Assembly (NCBI GenBank): GCA_028335825.1
Contig: JAIOKI010000005.1
Coordinates: 372,001 to 436,000, forward strand
Origin: Nosema muscidifuracis
Lineage: Eukaryota > Microsporidia > Nosematidae
Length of the DNA: 64,000 bases
Reading direction: 5' to 3'
In this document: one piece after another, positions 50,496 to 60,463 of the stretch
Position numbering within the stretch: the first letter of the stretch is position 1
Layout of the letters: every line of letters starts with the position of its first letter
Program-made: the position numbers and the translations under genes
The notes under the pieces: model-generated
What the model was told of the DNA's origin: nothing
The model's database searches: none
What the model saw: the letters and a program-made list of their open reading frames with translations, nothing else

Positions 50496-52664
50496 TTAAT
50501 CGAGATAGGTTTTCTTGAATATATTATAGAATTTCGTATCTTTTATAAGATCCTCACATTTCTTGTAATCTTTAAGTTTCATATATGATACGAACGCGAA
50601 ATTATTATTTCCTTCTTTAAATGAATTTTCGCCAATTTCTTTGAGATATTTCTTGTTACATAATAGGTCGACAAATAAAAGAGATTTCCAATTCTTTGAT
50701 TTATAAAAACATTCTGTTGCATTTTTTAGATCATTAATTTTTATAAATTCATTGCCTACACGTTCGTACATTATTTCTGAATTTGACATATCAAAAGCTT
50801 CTTGTAACCTTTTAAGTTTTAATAAAATTTCAAATTTCTGATTATCGTTAGTACAAATCTCAAGTGCTTTGTCGTTCATACCAAGTGATTCGTAAAATGA
50901 AATAGCTTTCATTCTATATTTCTCATCAGTTTCGCATTTTTCACCGTTTAATACTTTAATCTGAAAATCCAAGAAATTTCTATCAAATTCGATAGTTTCT
51001 ACTTTCTTATTATTTATTATATAAATAATGTCATCTTCAATACCTCCTAATATACCACTAATAGTAGTAAAATTAAACAAATAAGGATCCTCTCTTAAAA
51101 TTATATAATATCCTTTCATATCGTATTCAAAAATTAATATATTGTTATTAAAACAATAAGAATTGATTTTTACATCGAATTCTTTTAATAAAATGAATGA
51201 ATCAGGAATTCCTGTATCATCAATTTCAAGTTCTTGTTCTAAATATCCAGAAATAATTTCTTCGTTGATTTGATAAATCTGAATTTTATTATCTTTTTCT
51301 ATTATCAAATATTGATCAACTGCAATTACTTTCTTAGCTTTAAAATTAAAAGTGAATATTCTTGTACCATCAAAATTATATACATTAGTAACATTACTTA
51401 AAATACCAACTATAAAATCTTTTACTACGAATATATTTTCAATACCTTGTATCTTAAGAGTTTTACATATTTCTGATTTGTTGTAAATATTAATTAAATT
51501 TTCATTTAAAACAACAAATTTTTCATTCGTTATAAAATTAAAATTAGTACCATTTCCACTAATTTTCTTTCTAAAACCCAATGATGAATAAATTGAGAAA
51601 TTTTTATCATCAGATACTGAAATAAGTTTTCCATTTTCTGATACATTCAATTCTGAAGGATAAAAATCCAAATCACTAAGTTTTTTTATATTGTAAATAT
51701 CTTCAATTCTACAACTGTAAACAGCATTTTGTGACGAAAAAAATATTTTCTTATTTTTCATTGTAATAAGAGATTGACCTATTTTTATCTTTTTGAAAAT
51801 TAATTCTTCATCTGTACCTACTACAATAATATTATTCTTCTCTTTAAATTGCCAAACACGTCCACTATTCATATTAGATATTTCAATATTCTCGTATGTT
51901 TTAGCATCCCATAATCTATAAGACCCATCTTCACTACAAGAAACAATATAAGGTAATTTACTCATAGAATATACATTAATAATATTATTAGTATGACCTG
52001 TTAATGTACTTATACAATTTACATTAGTAATTCCCCATATTTTTATTGTTAAATCATCTGATCCAGTAATAAAATAATTATCATCTTTACAAAATGCTAT
52101 AGAATTAATTCCACTCTTGTGACCTTTAAAAGTTTTTATACAAGTTTTTTGATCTCTATCCCACAATTTTATAGTACCATCTAAAGAACATGATAAAAAT
52201 TGTTTAGTATCTTTTGGGTAATAACAAATATCCATAACAAAATGACTATGACCAGAAAAAACTGCTAACATTTGCATATTAGTACCTATTTCCCATAATT
52301 TAATAGTTCCATCATCACTACAAGTTAAAAATTCTGAGTTAGTGTGATGTACAACTATCTTTCTAATAAAATCTACATGGGCATCAAAAACATTTAGTCT
52401 TTGTAAATTATTAATTTCGTATACATAAATTCTTCCATCATCTACACCTACCAATACATAATTATTTTTCTCTACCAGAGCTAAAGTACGAATAGGAAAA
52501 TCTGATACTTGAATTTCATTTACTAAAGTACATTTTGAAGTATTCCATGTTTGTAAATATCCATTATATAAACCTACTACACAAATAGGCTTTGTTGAGT
52601 GCATTTCAATTGCTTTTACACGTGTACTACGAATTTTTTTCAATGTTTTTTCTTGTAATTTCAT
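50496..52664 (-). CDS. SEC27: Coatomer beta'-COP (SEC27)
   Basis: 722 residues from the ATG at 52664, with CCC at 52670-52672 just upstream; a longer frame adds 21 residues with hydrophobic noise. Two propellers: the first is clear (VDFIRKIVVHHTNSEFLTCS, DDGTIKLWEIG, GHSHFVMDICYYPKDTKQFL, FITGSDDLTIKIWGI), with the KKxx-reading surface in the first blades. The second propeller is diverged, and a short solenoid follows (FYESLGMNDKALEICTNDNQ, ATECFYKSKNWKSLLFVDLL). The C-terminus stops about 150 residues before the usual family end. It partners alpha-COP in the COPI cage. Its coat partner beta-COP lies 4 kb away. Confidence 0.93.
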   Translation of the reverse strand: MKLQEKTLKKIRSTRVKAIEMHSTKPICVVGLYNGYLQTWNTSKCTLVNEIQVSDFPIRTLALVEKNNYVLVGVDDGRIYVYEINNLQRLNVFDAHVDFIRKIVVHHTNSEFLTCSDDGTIKLWEIGTNMQMLAVFSGHSHFVMDICYYPKDTKQFLSCSLDGTIKLWDRDQKTCIKTFKGHKSGINSIAFCKDDNYFITGSDDLTIKIWGITNVNCISTLTGHTNNIINVYSMSKLPYIVSCSEDGSYRLWDAKTYENIEISNMNSGRVWQFKEKNNIIVVGTDEELIFKKIKIGQSLITMKNKKIFFSSQNAVYSCRIEDIYNIKKLSDLDFYPSELNVSENGKLISVSDDKNFSIYSSLGFRKKISGNGTNFNFITNEKFVVLNENLINIYNKSEICKTLKIQGIENIFVVKDFIVGILSNVTNVYNFDGTRIFTFNFKAKKVIAVDQYLIIEKDNKIQIYQINEEIISGYLEQELEIDDTGIPDSFILLKEFDVKINSYCFNNNILIFEYDMKGYYIILREDPYLFNFTTISGILGGIEDDIIYIINNKKVETIEFDRNFLDFQIKVLNGEKCETDEKYRMKAISFYESLGMNDKALEICTNDNQKFEILLKLKRLQEAFDMSNSEIMYERVGNEFIKINDLKNATECFYKSKNWKSLLFVDLLCNKKYLKEIGENSFKEGNNNFAFVSYMKLKDYKKCEDLIKDTKFYNIFKKTYLD

Positions 52665-52669
52665 TTTAT

Positions 52670-52672
52670 GGG
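52670..52672 (-). promoter_or_regulatory. CCC start signal of SEC27
   Basis: taCCCataaa precedes the ATG at 52664 and lies within the longer frame, fixing the start. Confidence 0.6.
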
Positions 52673-52818
52673 TATAAAAAATAATTTGAAATAAATTCAA
52701 GGTAAAAATCCTTAAATATTTTATCATTAATGCAATATTAATTTTTTTATATTTTCAAATTATCCTTCTTTTTTGCTTAATAATTTATTGAAGAATAATT
52801 CTTAAATATTTCTAAGGA

Positions 52819-53085
52819 ATCATCTATTTTATATAAAAATTTGAATTATATTTTAACCCCAATAAAAGTACATTCTATTAAAAAGTCTTTATCTATTTTA
52901 TATAAAAATTTGAACTTCATATCTTAAATTTTAACCCCAATAAAAGTACATTCTATTAAAAAGTCTTTATCTATTTTATATAAAAATTTGAACTTCATAT
53001 CTTAAATTTTAACCCCGATAAAAGTACATTCTATTAAAAAGTCTTTATCTATTTTATATAAAAATTTGAACTTCATATCTTATAA
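52819..53085 (+). repeat. 78-bp tandem repeat carrying a CCCC motif
   Basis: The phrase AACCCCAATAAAAGTACATT occurs at 52855, 52933 and 53011 (period exactly 78, third copy with one change). Each is followed by CTATTAAAAAGTCTTTATCT and ATTTTATATAAAAATTTGAA. A little over three copies. The CCCC resembles the start signal of genes, but no ATG follows. The rest of the gap (53090-53234) has an isolated CCCCC-ATG that meets a stop after two codons. Confidence 0.9.
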
Positions 53086-53234
53086 AAGAATAAAAATTAT
53101 TAAACATTCTACAAAAGATTAAATAAATAATTCATGCTTTATTCAATAAAATATTAAATTTAAATTCCCCCAATTTATGCAATAAAATTTAATTGAAATA
53201 AATTAATAAAGAAAATAAATTTACATTTAATATT

Positions 53235-54647
53235 TTATTGATCATTTTTTTCCAAATCTGTAAGCATAGCATTTGCTTGTATAGATAAACACTCAAGTTG
53301 ATCATCAATTAATTTGTCTAAATTATTATTCTCTTTAAGTGTTTGATACATCATTTCTATTTGTTTGTTTTGAATTTCGATAATCTGAAATATTTTATTT
53401 AAATCAACATCCTTTTTATTTTCTTTAACTGAATTAGGAACAGCCTGGTAAACATAAAACCTTCCTTTTTGGTAAGTCTTAGTATCAAAATCTGCCATGT
53501 TAAATCCTCGTTCTACAAATATGTCATGTACAGTCTCAGATTTAGTATTAGATTTTATGTTTATTTGTGAATTGTATGGTACAAATTGCTTGATTTTGCT
53601 TAACAATTTATTAACCTTTTCGTTATCAATATTCTCTTTTTGATCAGTTGTCATTTCTATGGGTTCGTTATTTTCTGATATAATGAAATTAAACACTTTT
53701 GTTAATTTATCAACTAAAGAAACTGATTCAAAAGATTTATCATTAAGAATATTTTTGATTTGTGAAATAAATGTTTCTAAATTTCTCGTATCTACGTTTT
53801 CTGGATAAAAATATATTTTTAGTAGTAGGAGTCTTATACCAGTAAAATTAATTAAAGATTTGATTTTTTTAGTCTTATCAAATAACTTATTATTAACCAC
53901 ACAGAGTTTTTTAGTACCACATACTCTAATACTTTCTTTATCATCTTTTATCATATTATAACCAATATTAGTATATGAAATATCCAAATTATGCTTAACT
54001 TTTATATTATAATTGTATGTAAAGAAATTCTCTGTAATGTCATAAAAACCAATTCTGTTCTCTTTTTTGACTTCATTCACATTCTTATTTAGTCTTTTCA
54101 AAATTCTTTTTTTATTTAGATTAAATAAATTAAGAACTCCTGATACATTATTTAGACTTATTTTATGTATTGTATTATCAAAATATTTCTGATATTTTAC
54201 TATAAAAGTAAACCAGCATATTTTAATTTTATTTTCTTTGTTAATCCATATAGTATCAATATCAAGAAAATCTGAAATATCATTTATGAGTAATGAATTT
54301 TTAGATATTTCTAATATATTTTTTAATATATCATATAAGAAATCAAAATTTGTATGTTTTTCAGTTAAAAATAATTTTAAGGGAATAAAATCTTCAAATT
54401 CTTGTACTACACTCAAACCATCTTTTGAAGAAATATTTTTGATCTTTAGAAAGTAGTTTGATTCATTAATTTCTTCTAATGTAAATAATTTTTTACAAAT
54501 AGAAATTATAGATTTTGATTTTCGGAGTAAAATGATATCCTTCGTTTGTTTGGAATATCCAAGAAATGACGATATCTCATTGCATGTGTAGAAAGGTGTT
54601 TCATTTATGATATGTTCGTCTTTTTGATCGATAGTGTTTTCATGCAT
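53235..54647 (-). CDS. Hypothetical protein, 470 residues, kinase-like traces in the first half
   Basis: Start lies 13-20 bases after a weak atCCtta motif. Residues 20-165 have an order of strands and helices like a protein kinase N-lobe and start of C-lobe: VVQEFEDFIPLKLFL at a hinge-like place, then LDIDTIWINKENKIKICWFTF where an HRD...N...IKIxDFG segment would sit, without the catalytic Asp or Lys. The rest has CxxxKLCVVNNKLFDKTKK and a C-terminal coiled coil (FQIIEIQNKQIEMMYQTLKE). A pseudokinase scaffold is one reading; it may equally be an unrelated lineage-specific protein. Confidence 0.7.
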   Translation of the reverse strand: MHENTIDQKDEHIINETPFYTCNEISSFLGYSKQTKDIILLRKSKSIISICKKLFTLEEINESNYFLKIKNISSKDGLSVVQEFEDFIPLKLFLTEKHTNFDFLYDILKNILEISKNSLLINDISDFLDIDTIWINKENKIKICWFTFIVKYQKYFDNTIHKISLNNVSGVLNLFNLNKKRILKRLNKNVNEVKKENRIGFYDITENFFTYNYNIKVKHNLDISYTNIGYNMIKDDKESIRVCGTKKLCVVNNKLFDKTKKIKSLINFTGIRLLLLKIYFYPENVDTRNLETFISQIKNILNDKSFESVSLVDKLTKVFNFIISENNEPIEMTTDQKENIDNEKVNKLLSKIKQFVPYNSQINIKSNTKSETVHDIFVERGFNMADFDTKTYQKGRFYVYQAVPNSVKENKKDVDLNKIFQIIEIQNKQIEMMYQTLKENNNLDKLIDDQLECLSIQANAMLTDLEKNDQ

Positions 54648-55327
54648 GGTTTGTTTATTTTAAGGATAAAATGTCTTAAATATTTTTATAAACAAGAAAA
54701 TTTAAAAATTGAAACTTAGTTAGTCAATTTTTAAATATTAAGGAATTGTTTAATATTTTTATAGTATATTATAATATAAAAATTGGATTAAACTTAAGTT
54801 TGTTTGATATTTGAAACCCACTTGTTTAGAAAAAAAATCAGATTTCAATATATCATTTTTATGCATTAATGCGAAATTTGTAAAAAAAATTGATTTTTTA
54901 GACAATAAATCAAAAGTTAATTTAAATGTTAAAAAAATTAATGTAAATATAAGACAATATAATTTATTTAATGTAAATATAATTCAATAATTAATTTAAT
55001 GTAAATATAAGACAATAATTAATTTAATGTAAATATAATTCAATGATTTATTTAATGTAAATATAATTCAATAATTAATTTAATGTAAATATAATTCAAT
55101 AATTAATTTAATGAAAATATAAGACAATAATTAATTTAATTTAAATATAAGACAATTATTAATTTAATGTAAATATAAGACAATAATTAATTTAAAGTTA
55201 ATATAATTCAATAATTAATTTAATTTCAATGTTAATATAATTCAATAATTAATTTAATTTCAATGTTAATATAATTTAAAATTAATGTAAATATAATTCA
55301 ATAATTAATTTAAAGTTAATTTATTTT
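54648..55327. repeat. About 28-bp tandem repeat, thirteen copies
   Basis: From about 54950 to 55315, AATTAATTTAATGTAAATAT with AATTCAATA or AAGACAATA alternates as a 28-base unit about thirteen times. The first half of the gap is plain AT-rich. Confidence 0.85.
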
Positions 55328-57067
55328 TTAATCTGATTGTTCTGAATTAAGCATATCGAGAAGTTCATTTTGATTAACTATTTCCATTTGTCGTAAAGTA
55401 TTATTCATTGATTCTCTAGTTAGCAATATTATCTTTGATCTTATATAATAAACTGCATTATCAAGATTACTTAATAATGATAAAGTATTATAAATAATAC
55501 TTAATGTTTCCCATGATACTTCTAAAAGATTATCACCGTATATAAAGATTCTGTTGTGAAGAGTGATCATATCAGATAAAACTTCAGGTGCATCATCTAT
55601 TGAAGCAACTTTCATTGAAATATCATGCATTTCTTGGATAAAAGAAATCTGGAAATCATTATCTAGGTTACACATCTTATATATTTTATTTGCTTGGTGG
55701 TAAAGTAGAACAACAAATATGTCGAATATTTTGTGCATCCTATTTTTTAAAATATTTTTTACAATTCGCGAACAAAAATAATTTTTAAACATTTTTCTTC
55801 TTAAAATATCTCCAACCAAATTGTTTTTTAAAAAATCAATATTAGTCAAGAAAAATAATTCACCTACGTCTAATAATCCCATATCAGCTAACAAGTGAAC
55901 AAAAATCAAATAGACACCAGAATTTGGACTATTAGATATGCTTATAATTATGTTTTTAAAAGAGTCGTTGTTTTTAATTGAATGAAAAAACGTTGAATAA
56001 AATTTGTTTTTTTTGTTGGATTCATCATTGAATAAATTGAAAATCGTTTCTATTTCTTTAAACGCATCTTCTGATATTAACTTTTTACTTATAGGAGTTT
56101 TACTTTTAGTTTTTGATACGTACCCTTCTTTATAAGAGTATATAAAAGTATTATTCATATTTTTTATACAAATTTCGTCTCTATTAATCTCAATCTTAAA
56201 CTTCCTTTTCTCATTAGATAAATTGAAATTTTCTTTTGCACTGATAGATATAACATTTTTAATCTTTTTATTGAACAATCTCGATTGTTTGGAATGTTGG
56301 TAATACATATTTGTCAAATTATAGTTCCGACATACATATTCAAGAATAGTAGGATCTAATATAGATAAAGAAGGTTTATTTTTCTGGGTACTAATATTCT
56401 CTAAAAGAATTTTTCTATAAATTCTTTGGTAGGGCAATTCTTCAATATCAAATGTAAAGACATGATAAAATCCGTTATTTTTTATACAAAATTTTATAAA
56501 TAATTTAAATTTATCTCTGTATATCTTAACAGTTGATGGAATAAATACTTCTTCAGGAACATCTCTAGTATCACCGTACAATATCAAATTCTTTAAAAAT
56601 TTGCTATTACTTTCGACATAATCATACTTAAAAGATATATTACATCTATTTCTTAACAATTTAAATTTGTTAATATTCATTAACTTATTTATAATCGTAT
56701 GATTTATTTTATTATCTTCACACAAATTCGTTATAGAAAGAATTTTATGTTCAAAGAAATCTCCATAATTATATAATTTGATAACGATAGCTCGAATAAG
56801 ATCATCAACTTCACATAATTTCAAATTTTTATATTTCAATTTGTTTATAACAAAACTATTAATTTCTCCATATTCTCTATTACATTTTTTTATAATAATT
56901 GAATTATCTTGTAAATAAATCTCATGAATTACATAATCTAAACTATTATCGATAGTTTGATAATCTTTTTCTAAAATCTTCTTTTCAATTAGTGTTTTCA
57001 TATCATTATAAAATTCTTTATCAATTACTATTGCATATAATTGAGTAATCAAGAAAATAACTAACAT
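55328..57067 (-). CDS. Predicted secreted or lumenal protein, 579 residues
   Basis: Residues 1-14 (MLVIFLITQLYAIV) form a signal peptide; the start is supported by gaCCCataa. The rest is helical, Asn/Lys/Ile-rich and without a clear transmembrane helix (a weak hydrophobic patch GVYLIFVHLLADMGLLDVGE lies near 390-410). Cysteines are few. The C-terminus is acidic (NELLDMLNSEQSD), and no ER-retention signal is seen. I do not recognise the family; export, spore wall or ER lumen are all possible. Confidence 0.65.
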   Translation of the reverse strand: MLVIFLITQLYAIVIDKEFYNDMKTLIEKKILEKDYQTIDNSLDYVIHEIYLQDNSIIIKKCNREYGEINSFVINKLKYKNLKLCEVDDLIRAIVIKLYNYGDFFEHKILSITNLCEDNKINHTIINKLMNINKFKLLRNRCNISFKYDYVESNSKFLKNLILYGDTRDVPEEVFIPSTVKIYRDKFKLFIKFCIKNNGFYHVFTFDIEELPYQRIYRKILLENISTQKNKPSLSILDPTILEYVCRNYNLTNMYYQHSKQSRLFNKKIKNVISISAKENFNLSNEKRKFKIEINRDEICIKNMNNTFIYSYKEGYVSKTKSKTPISKKLISEDAFKEIETIFNLFNDESNKKNKFYSTFFHSIKNNDSFKNIIISISNSPNSGVYLIFVHLLADMGLLDVGELFFLTNIDFLKNNLVGDILRRKMFKNYFCSRIVKNILKNRMHKIFDIFVVLLYHQANKIYKMCNLDNDFQISFIQEMHDISMKVASIDDAPEVLSDMITLHNRIFIYGDNLLEVSWETLSIIYNTLSLLSNLDNAVYYIRSKIILLTRESMNNTLRQMEIVNQNELLDMLNSEQSD

Positions 57068-58863
57068 TTATGGGTCTTAATTCAAATTTTTAATTTTATA
57101 GATTTATATTAATTTTTTAATACTACTTAATATCTCATAGATCTGTATAGTGAATATTCAATTTAAAAATTTTTAATATATAATTTTTATATTTTATATA
57201 GTAATATCTTAAAATATAAAGAAATTGATTTTCATCAAATAATCGTATAAATATTTAAAATTTTTTAATATATAATTTTTATATAATAATATCTTAAAAT
57301 ATAAAAAGAACTTAATTTTAATATATTATTATAAGATGAATTCATTGATCTTCACAATATTAATGTTTATTTATTGATAATAAGAAAATTAATGTTTATA
57401 TATTAATAATAAGAAAATTAATTTTTATATATTAATATATTTACTTTAAATATAAAAAGTAATTTAATGACATAATTTTCTATTTTAATATCTGGTTATA
57501 TTAATTATTAATAATTGGAGAAAATATAAACCATTTATAAAATTGTAAATCTTAAAAAACAAATATTTATTGAATTTTAGAAGATAGTATTTTTTCTTGT
57601 TTATTTCAAGAAATTCCTAGTAGATCAAATTTATAATGTTGAGAGTTTAAAATAAAGACTTTTTAATTTATTTTTATCGTTTAAGAAAAATTATTAAAAA
57701 TTGATGTATTCGACTAGAAATATTTTAATATCCACAAATTCATTTTATAGATATTAAAGGAGTGGATATTTGTGCAGTATGCTAGACTAAAGAATAAAAT
57801 GCAATATAAATTACTTAATCATAATATTCAGTTATTTAAGAAAGATAATACAGCAGATTTATAGACCTAAAGATTTATCAAAGTAAAATAATATTAATTC
57901 TTTCACGAAATATTCTTGTGAAATAAAAGTTTAAAGAAAGGTATTAAAATTCTTTTAATTAATATTAAATAATATAGAATTATTAATTTGAAGTTTTTAT
58001 CTTATATATCATATTTTATTAAATTATATTAAAAAAATGTTATATAAATTTATCTAACTAATTTTTATTTATTCTGAAATAATTAGGTTACTTATAATAA
58101 GAATCTTTTGTAATTTACAATAAGAAGATTATTTAGTTCGATATTCGATAAAAAAGGGAAGAAATTTAAGAAAATAAGTCTCGTGAATTTATTCATTAAA
58201 TTTGAAGATAAAATAAAAAGTCAATGAATGAAACGTAACATAAAAAAATCAATGAATAAAATCTAACATAAAAAAGTCAATGAATGAAACGTAACATAAA
58301 AAAGTCAATGAATGAAATGAAATATAAAAATAACGTTTTAATAAATAAAATAAAATTTAACGTATAATACGTAATTGAAAGAAGCTTTTAATAAATTTCT
58401 ATTATAATTTTATATTAAAGATTTATTTTTAAATTAAAATATATTTAAGTTTAAAAATATATTCCAAATTTATAAGTTAGACATTTGAAACAAAAATTAA
58501 CGTTTACTTTTGTAATAATCAAACATATTAAATTTACAAATTATTCATCTTTGATATCTTTATACTTTGATGTACTTAAAAGGTTAAGTTTCAGATTTAT
58601 TATTTTGTTTTAAGTATTGTATACGTCATTCAAATAGATAATTTATTTAATATTTATAATTCTATCTAAATCTTTATTTTCACTTGTTTCTTCTTTGATA
58701 ATAAATATCACCTAAAGAGTAAAAATCTTTTTATCATTTGTTAGATACGTTTTTTTCTTATACATTTTATTTTGATTACTCGTTCCTTTTTTTATGATAC
58801 AATTTTTGTTCAATATATGTTTGGTCTGTTTTAATACTTTGTTTTATATATAGTAATAAATTT
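57068..58863. other. 1.8-kb gap without a recognised gene
   Basis: Between divergent genes. 57180-57480 shows loose repeats (TTAATATATAATTTTTATAT, GAAAATTAATTTTTATATAT). 57700-57960 has fewer repeats and two small hairpins (CCACAAAT...ATTTGTG at about 57732-57774, and TTTCACGA...TTGTGAAA at about 57901-57924). 58214-58325 is a 28-base tandem repeat. No tRNA, snRNA or rRNA match was evident to me. Confidence 0.5.
58214..58325 (+). repeat. 28-bp tandem repeat, four copies
   Basis: TCAATGAATGAAACGTAACA with ATAAAAAA recurs at 58221, 58249, 58277 and 58305, an exact 28-base period with small changes. Confidence 0.9.
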
Positions 58864-59193
58864 ATGATCTCCCGTCTCTCGATGTTTTATCTAATACTCA
58901 TGCTTATAAACTTGTCTTATGGATATATATCTAATCTCCCACAGAAAGGAATTATAATAATTGCAAGGAGTACAGAATGTAAAGATCTTGATCGACTTAC
59001 TAGACATCTTGACAGTATGAAGAGTGTATACAAAGTAATAAGTACTAAGAAAGATCCTGTATTAGATCAATATATTAAAAAACAGTATCCTGAATTATGC
59101 CCTCTCGTTTTTGTAGATAATATCTTCAGAGGATCTACTAGAGATTTCTTATATTCTTTGGATGATGAAGTAATTAATAGTGCATGGATTTAA
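58864..59193 (+). CDS. Secreted/ER monothiol glutaredoxin-like protein
   Basis: 109 residues. A signal peptide (SMFYLILMLINLSYGYIS, 6-23) leads into a glutaredoxin fold: GIIIIARSTECKDLDRL (first strand and active-site turn, single Cys C39 where CPYC/CGFS normally is), VYKVIS, then CPLVFVDNIFRGSTRDFLYSL (cis-Pro P80 and the substrate-binding Gly90). C79 sits directly before the cis-Pro. So there is one nucleophilic Cys and probably no dithiol chemistry; iron-sulphur or glutathione binding would need testing. No CCC precedes the ATG, but an AAATTT-like element does. Convergent with the small spliced gene. Confidence 0.7.
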   Translation: MISRLSMFYLILMLINLSYGYISNLPQKGIIIIARSTECKDLDRLTRHLDSMKSVYKVISTKKDPVLDQYIKKQYPELCPLVFVDNIFRGSTRDFLYSLDDEVINSAWI

Positions 59194-59211
59194 ACAAAAT
59201 AAATTATTTTC

Positions 59212-59468
59212 TTAAATTAATTCTATTTTACATTTTATTTTAAAATACATTCCAGTAAAAAATAATGAAGAATGAACTATTTTCTCTTTTTCTGTTTCAA
59301 TTTCAATAATATTATCAATACATTTTACAGTAGTACAACTTATTAAATCTATTCCTCCATATTCAGTAAGTCTACTTATAATAAAATTATACAATTTTGT
59401 ATTATCAATTTTCTTTTCTGAAATACTAAATTATAAAAATTAACTTACAATTTATATTTAAGAATCAT
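59212..59468 (-). CDS. Small spliced gene, 77 residues, unknown (POP5-like?)
   Basis: Exon 1 is 59468-59449 and exon 2 is 59425-59212; removing the 23-nt intron gives MILKYKFISEKK... 77 residues in all. Support: CCC at 59473-59475 just before the ATG, a perfect GTAAGT donor, a TTTATAATTTAG acceptor and restored phase. Unspliced, the first ATG meets a stop in the intron. The protein reads as a small alpha-beta fold with KLYNFIISRLTEYGGIDL, CIDNIIEIETEKEKIVHSSL and a Lys/Ile-rich end. The layout (MxxKYKF, then a helix, then I-x-I-E strands) loosely recalls the RNase P/MRP subunit POP5. I treat that as a hypothesis. Confidence 0.7.
59426..59448 (-). other. 23-nt intron of the small spliced gene
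   Basis: GTAAGTTAATTTTTATAATTTAG, reading the minus strand in parts: donor GTAAGT, acceptor TATAATTTAG. It shares the design of the RPS4 intron (same donor, same A/T-only core, branch fused to the acceptor). Confidence 0.75.
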
Positions 59469-59472
59469 AGAA

Positions 59473-59475
59473 GGG
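59473..59475 (-). promoter_or_regulatory. CCC start signal of the small spliced gene
   Basis: tatCCCttct precedes the exon 1 ATG at 59468 by four bases and is the main evidence that exon 1 is real. Confidence 0.6.
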
Positions 59476-59777
59476 ATAAAAAAATAATAATTTAATATAA
59501 AAAATAAAAGAACTATGTAATTTATATTAAAAAATAAGGGATAAATAATTATTTAATATTTCATATATAAAAATAATGGATAAATAATTATTTAATACCA
59601 GTAATTTTAAAATAAGGGAAAAAATAATTATTTAATATTAATATTTAACAACTATATAAGAGATAAAAAATAATTATGTAATAATTTATATTAAAAAACT
59701 ATGTAATTCATATAAAAGAACTATGTAATTTACATTAAAAAATAATTATTCATACCAATAATTTATATATTACATTC
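59476..59777. repeat. Intergenic AT repeats
   Basis: Units such as GGGATAAAAAATAATTATTT and AATTTATATTAAAAAATAA recur six to eight times across 59475-59750. Confidence 0.6.
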
Positions 59778-60074
59778 TTAATCTTCATTATTCTTTATAC
59801 TCTCTAATTTCATACACAATACAGTTTTCTCTTCAATAAGTTCTTCATTTTCTTGTATAACTTCTTGTAAAGCATTTTTCAAATCAATTACTTCCTGATT
59901 TTCTTTACCTTCTATAATTTCTATACATTTACTTAGATCATATTTGAGATTATAATCTTTAGTAGTATTGTATATCTCTTTAATATACTCAAGTACAGAA
60001 TGTTTATCATCTTTCTTAATTTTTGATATTTTACCTTTTTTTACGTTAGTAGTGTCCTGCAAAATATTTCGCAT
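59778..60074 (-). CDS. Small coiled-coil protein, 98 residues
   Basis: Start supported by caCCCattt. Basic N-terminus (MRNILQDTTNVKKGKISKIKK), then a helix with SVLEYIKEIYNTTKDYNLKY and a C-terminal coiled coil (VIDLKNALQEVIQENEELIE, EEKTVLCMKLESIKN) with a leucine-zipper-like spacing. No membrane or signal sequence. Probably a subunit of a larger complex; unidentified. Confidence 0.7.
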   Translation of the reverse strand: MRNILQDTTNVKKGKISKIKKDDKHSVLEYIKEIYNTTKDYNLKYDLSKCIEIIEGKENQEVIDLKNALQEVIQENEELIEEKTVLCMKLESIKNNED

Positions 60075-60463
60075 AAATGGGTGAAATAAAAATTTAATTA
60101 TTTTTTATATTTGGAGGGAAATAGAGAATAATTTATAAGAAGAAATATTTAATTTATAAAAGAAGAAATAAAAGAAAGATTTAATTTATAAAAATATTAT
60201 ATATTATAAATGTATACTTATAAAAGATCATATATTATAAATGTATACTTATAAAAGATCATATATTATACAAGGATCTAATTTATAAAAAAGATCTAAT
60301 GCATAAAAAAGTCATATATTATAAAAGATCTAATGCATAAAAATATTATATAAAATGAAAAATTTAAATATTATAAAAATATTATATAAAATGAAAAACT
60401 TAAAGGTTTAAATTCTTAAAATTATTCTTTTTATAAAAATGAATCATTTTTAATTTTTTATAA
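60075..60463. repeat. Tandem repeats, AAAAGATCATATATTATA family
   Basis: From 60190 to 60400: CTTATAAAAGATCATATATTATAAATGTA, three copies, then TCTAATGCATAAAAAAGTCA and TATTATAAAAATATTATATAAAATGAAAAA, two copies each. Confidence 0.7.

Noticed and set aside
53166-53190. CCCCC followed by an ATG as a gene start
   Set aside because: The frame ends after two codons and no intron donor is present; probably a relic or chance.
58214-58325. CRISPR-like array
   Set aside because: The 28-bp units are head-to-tail without spacers, and the genome is eukaryotic.
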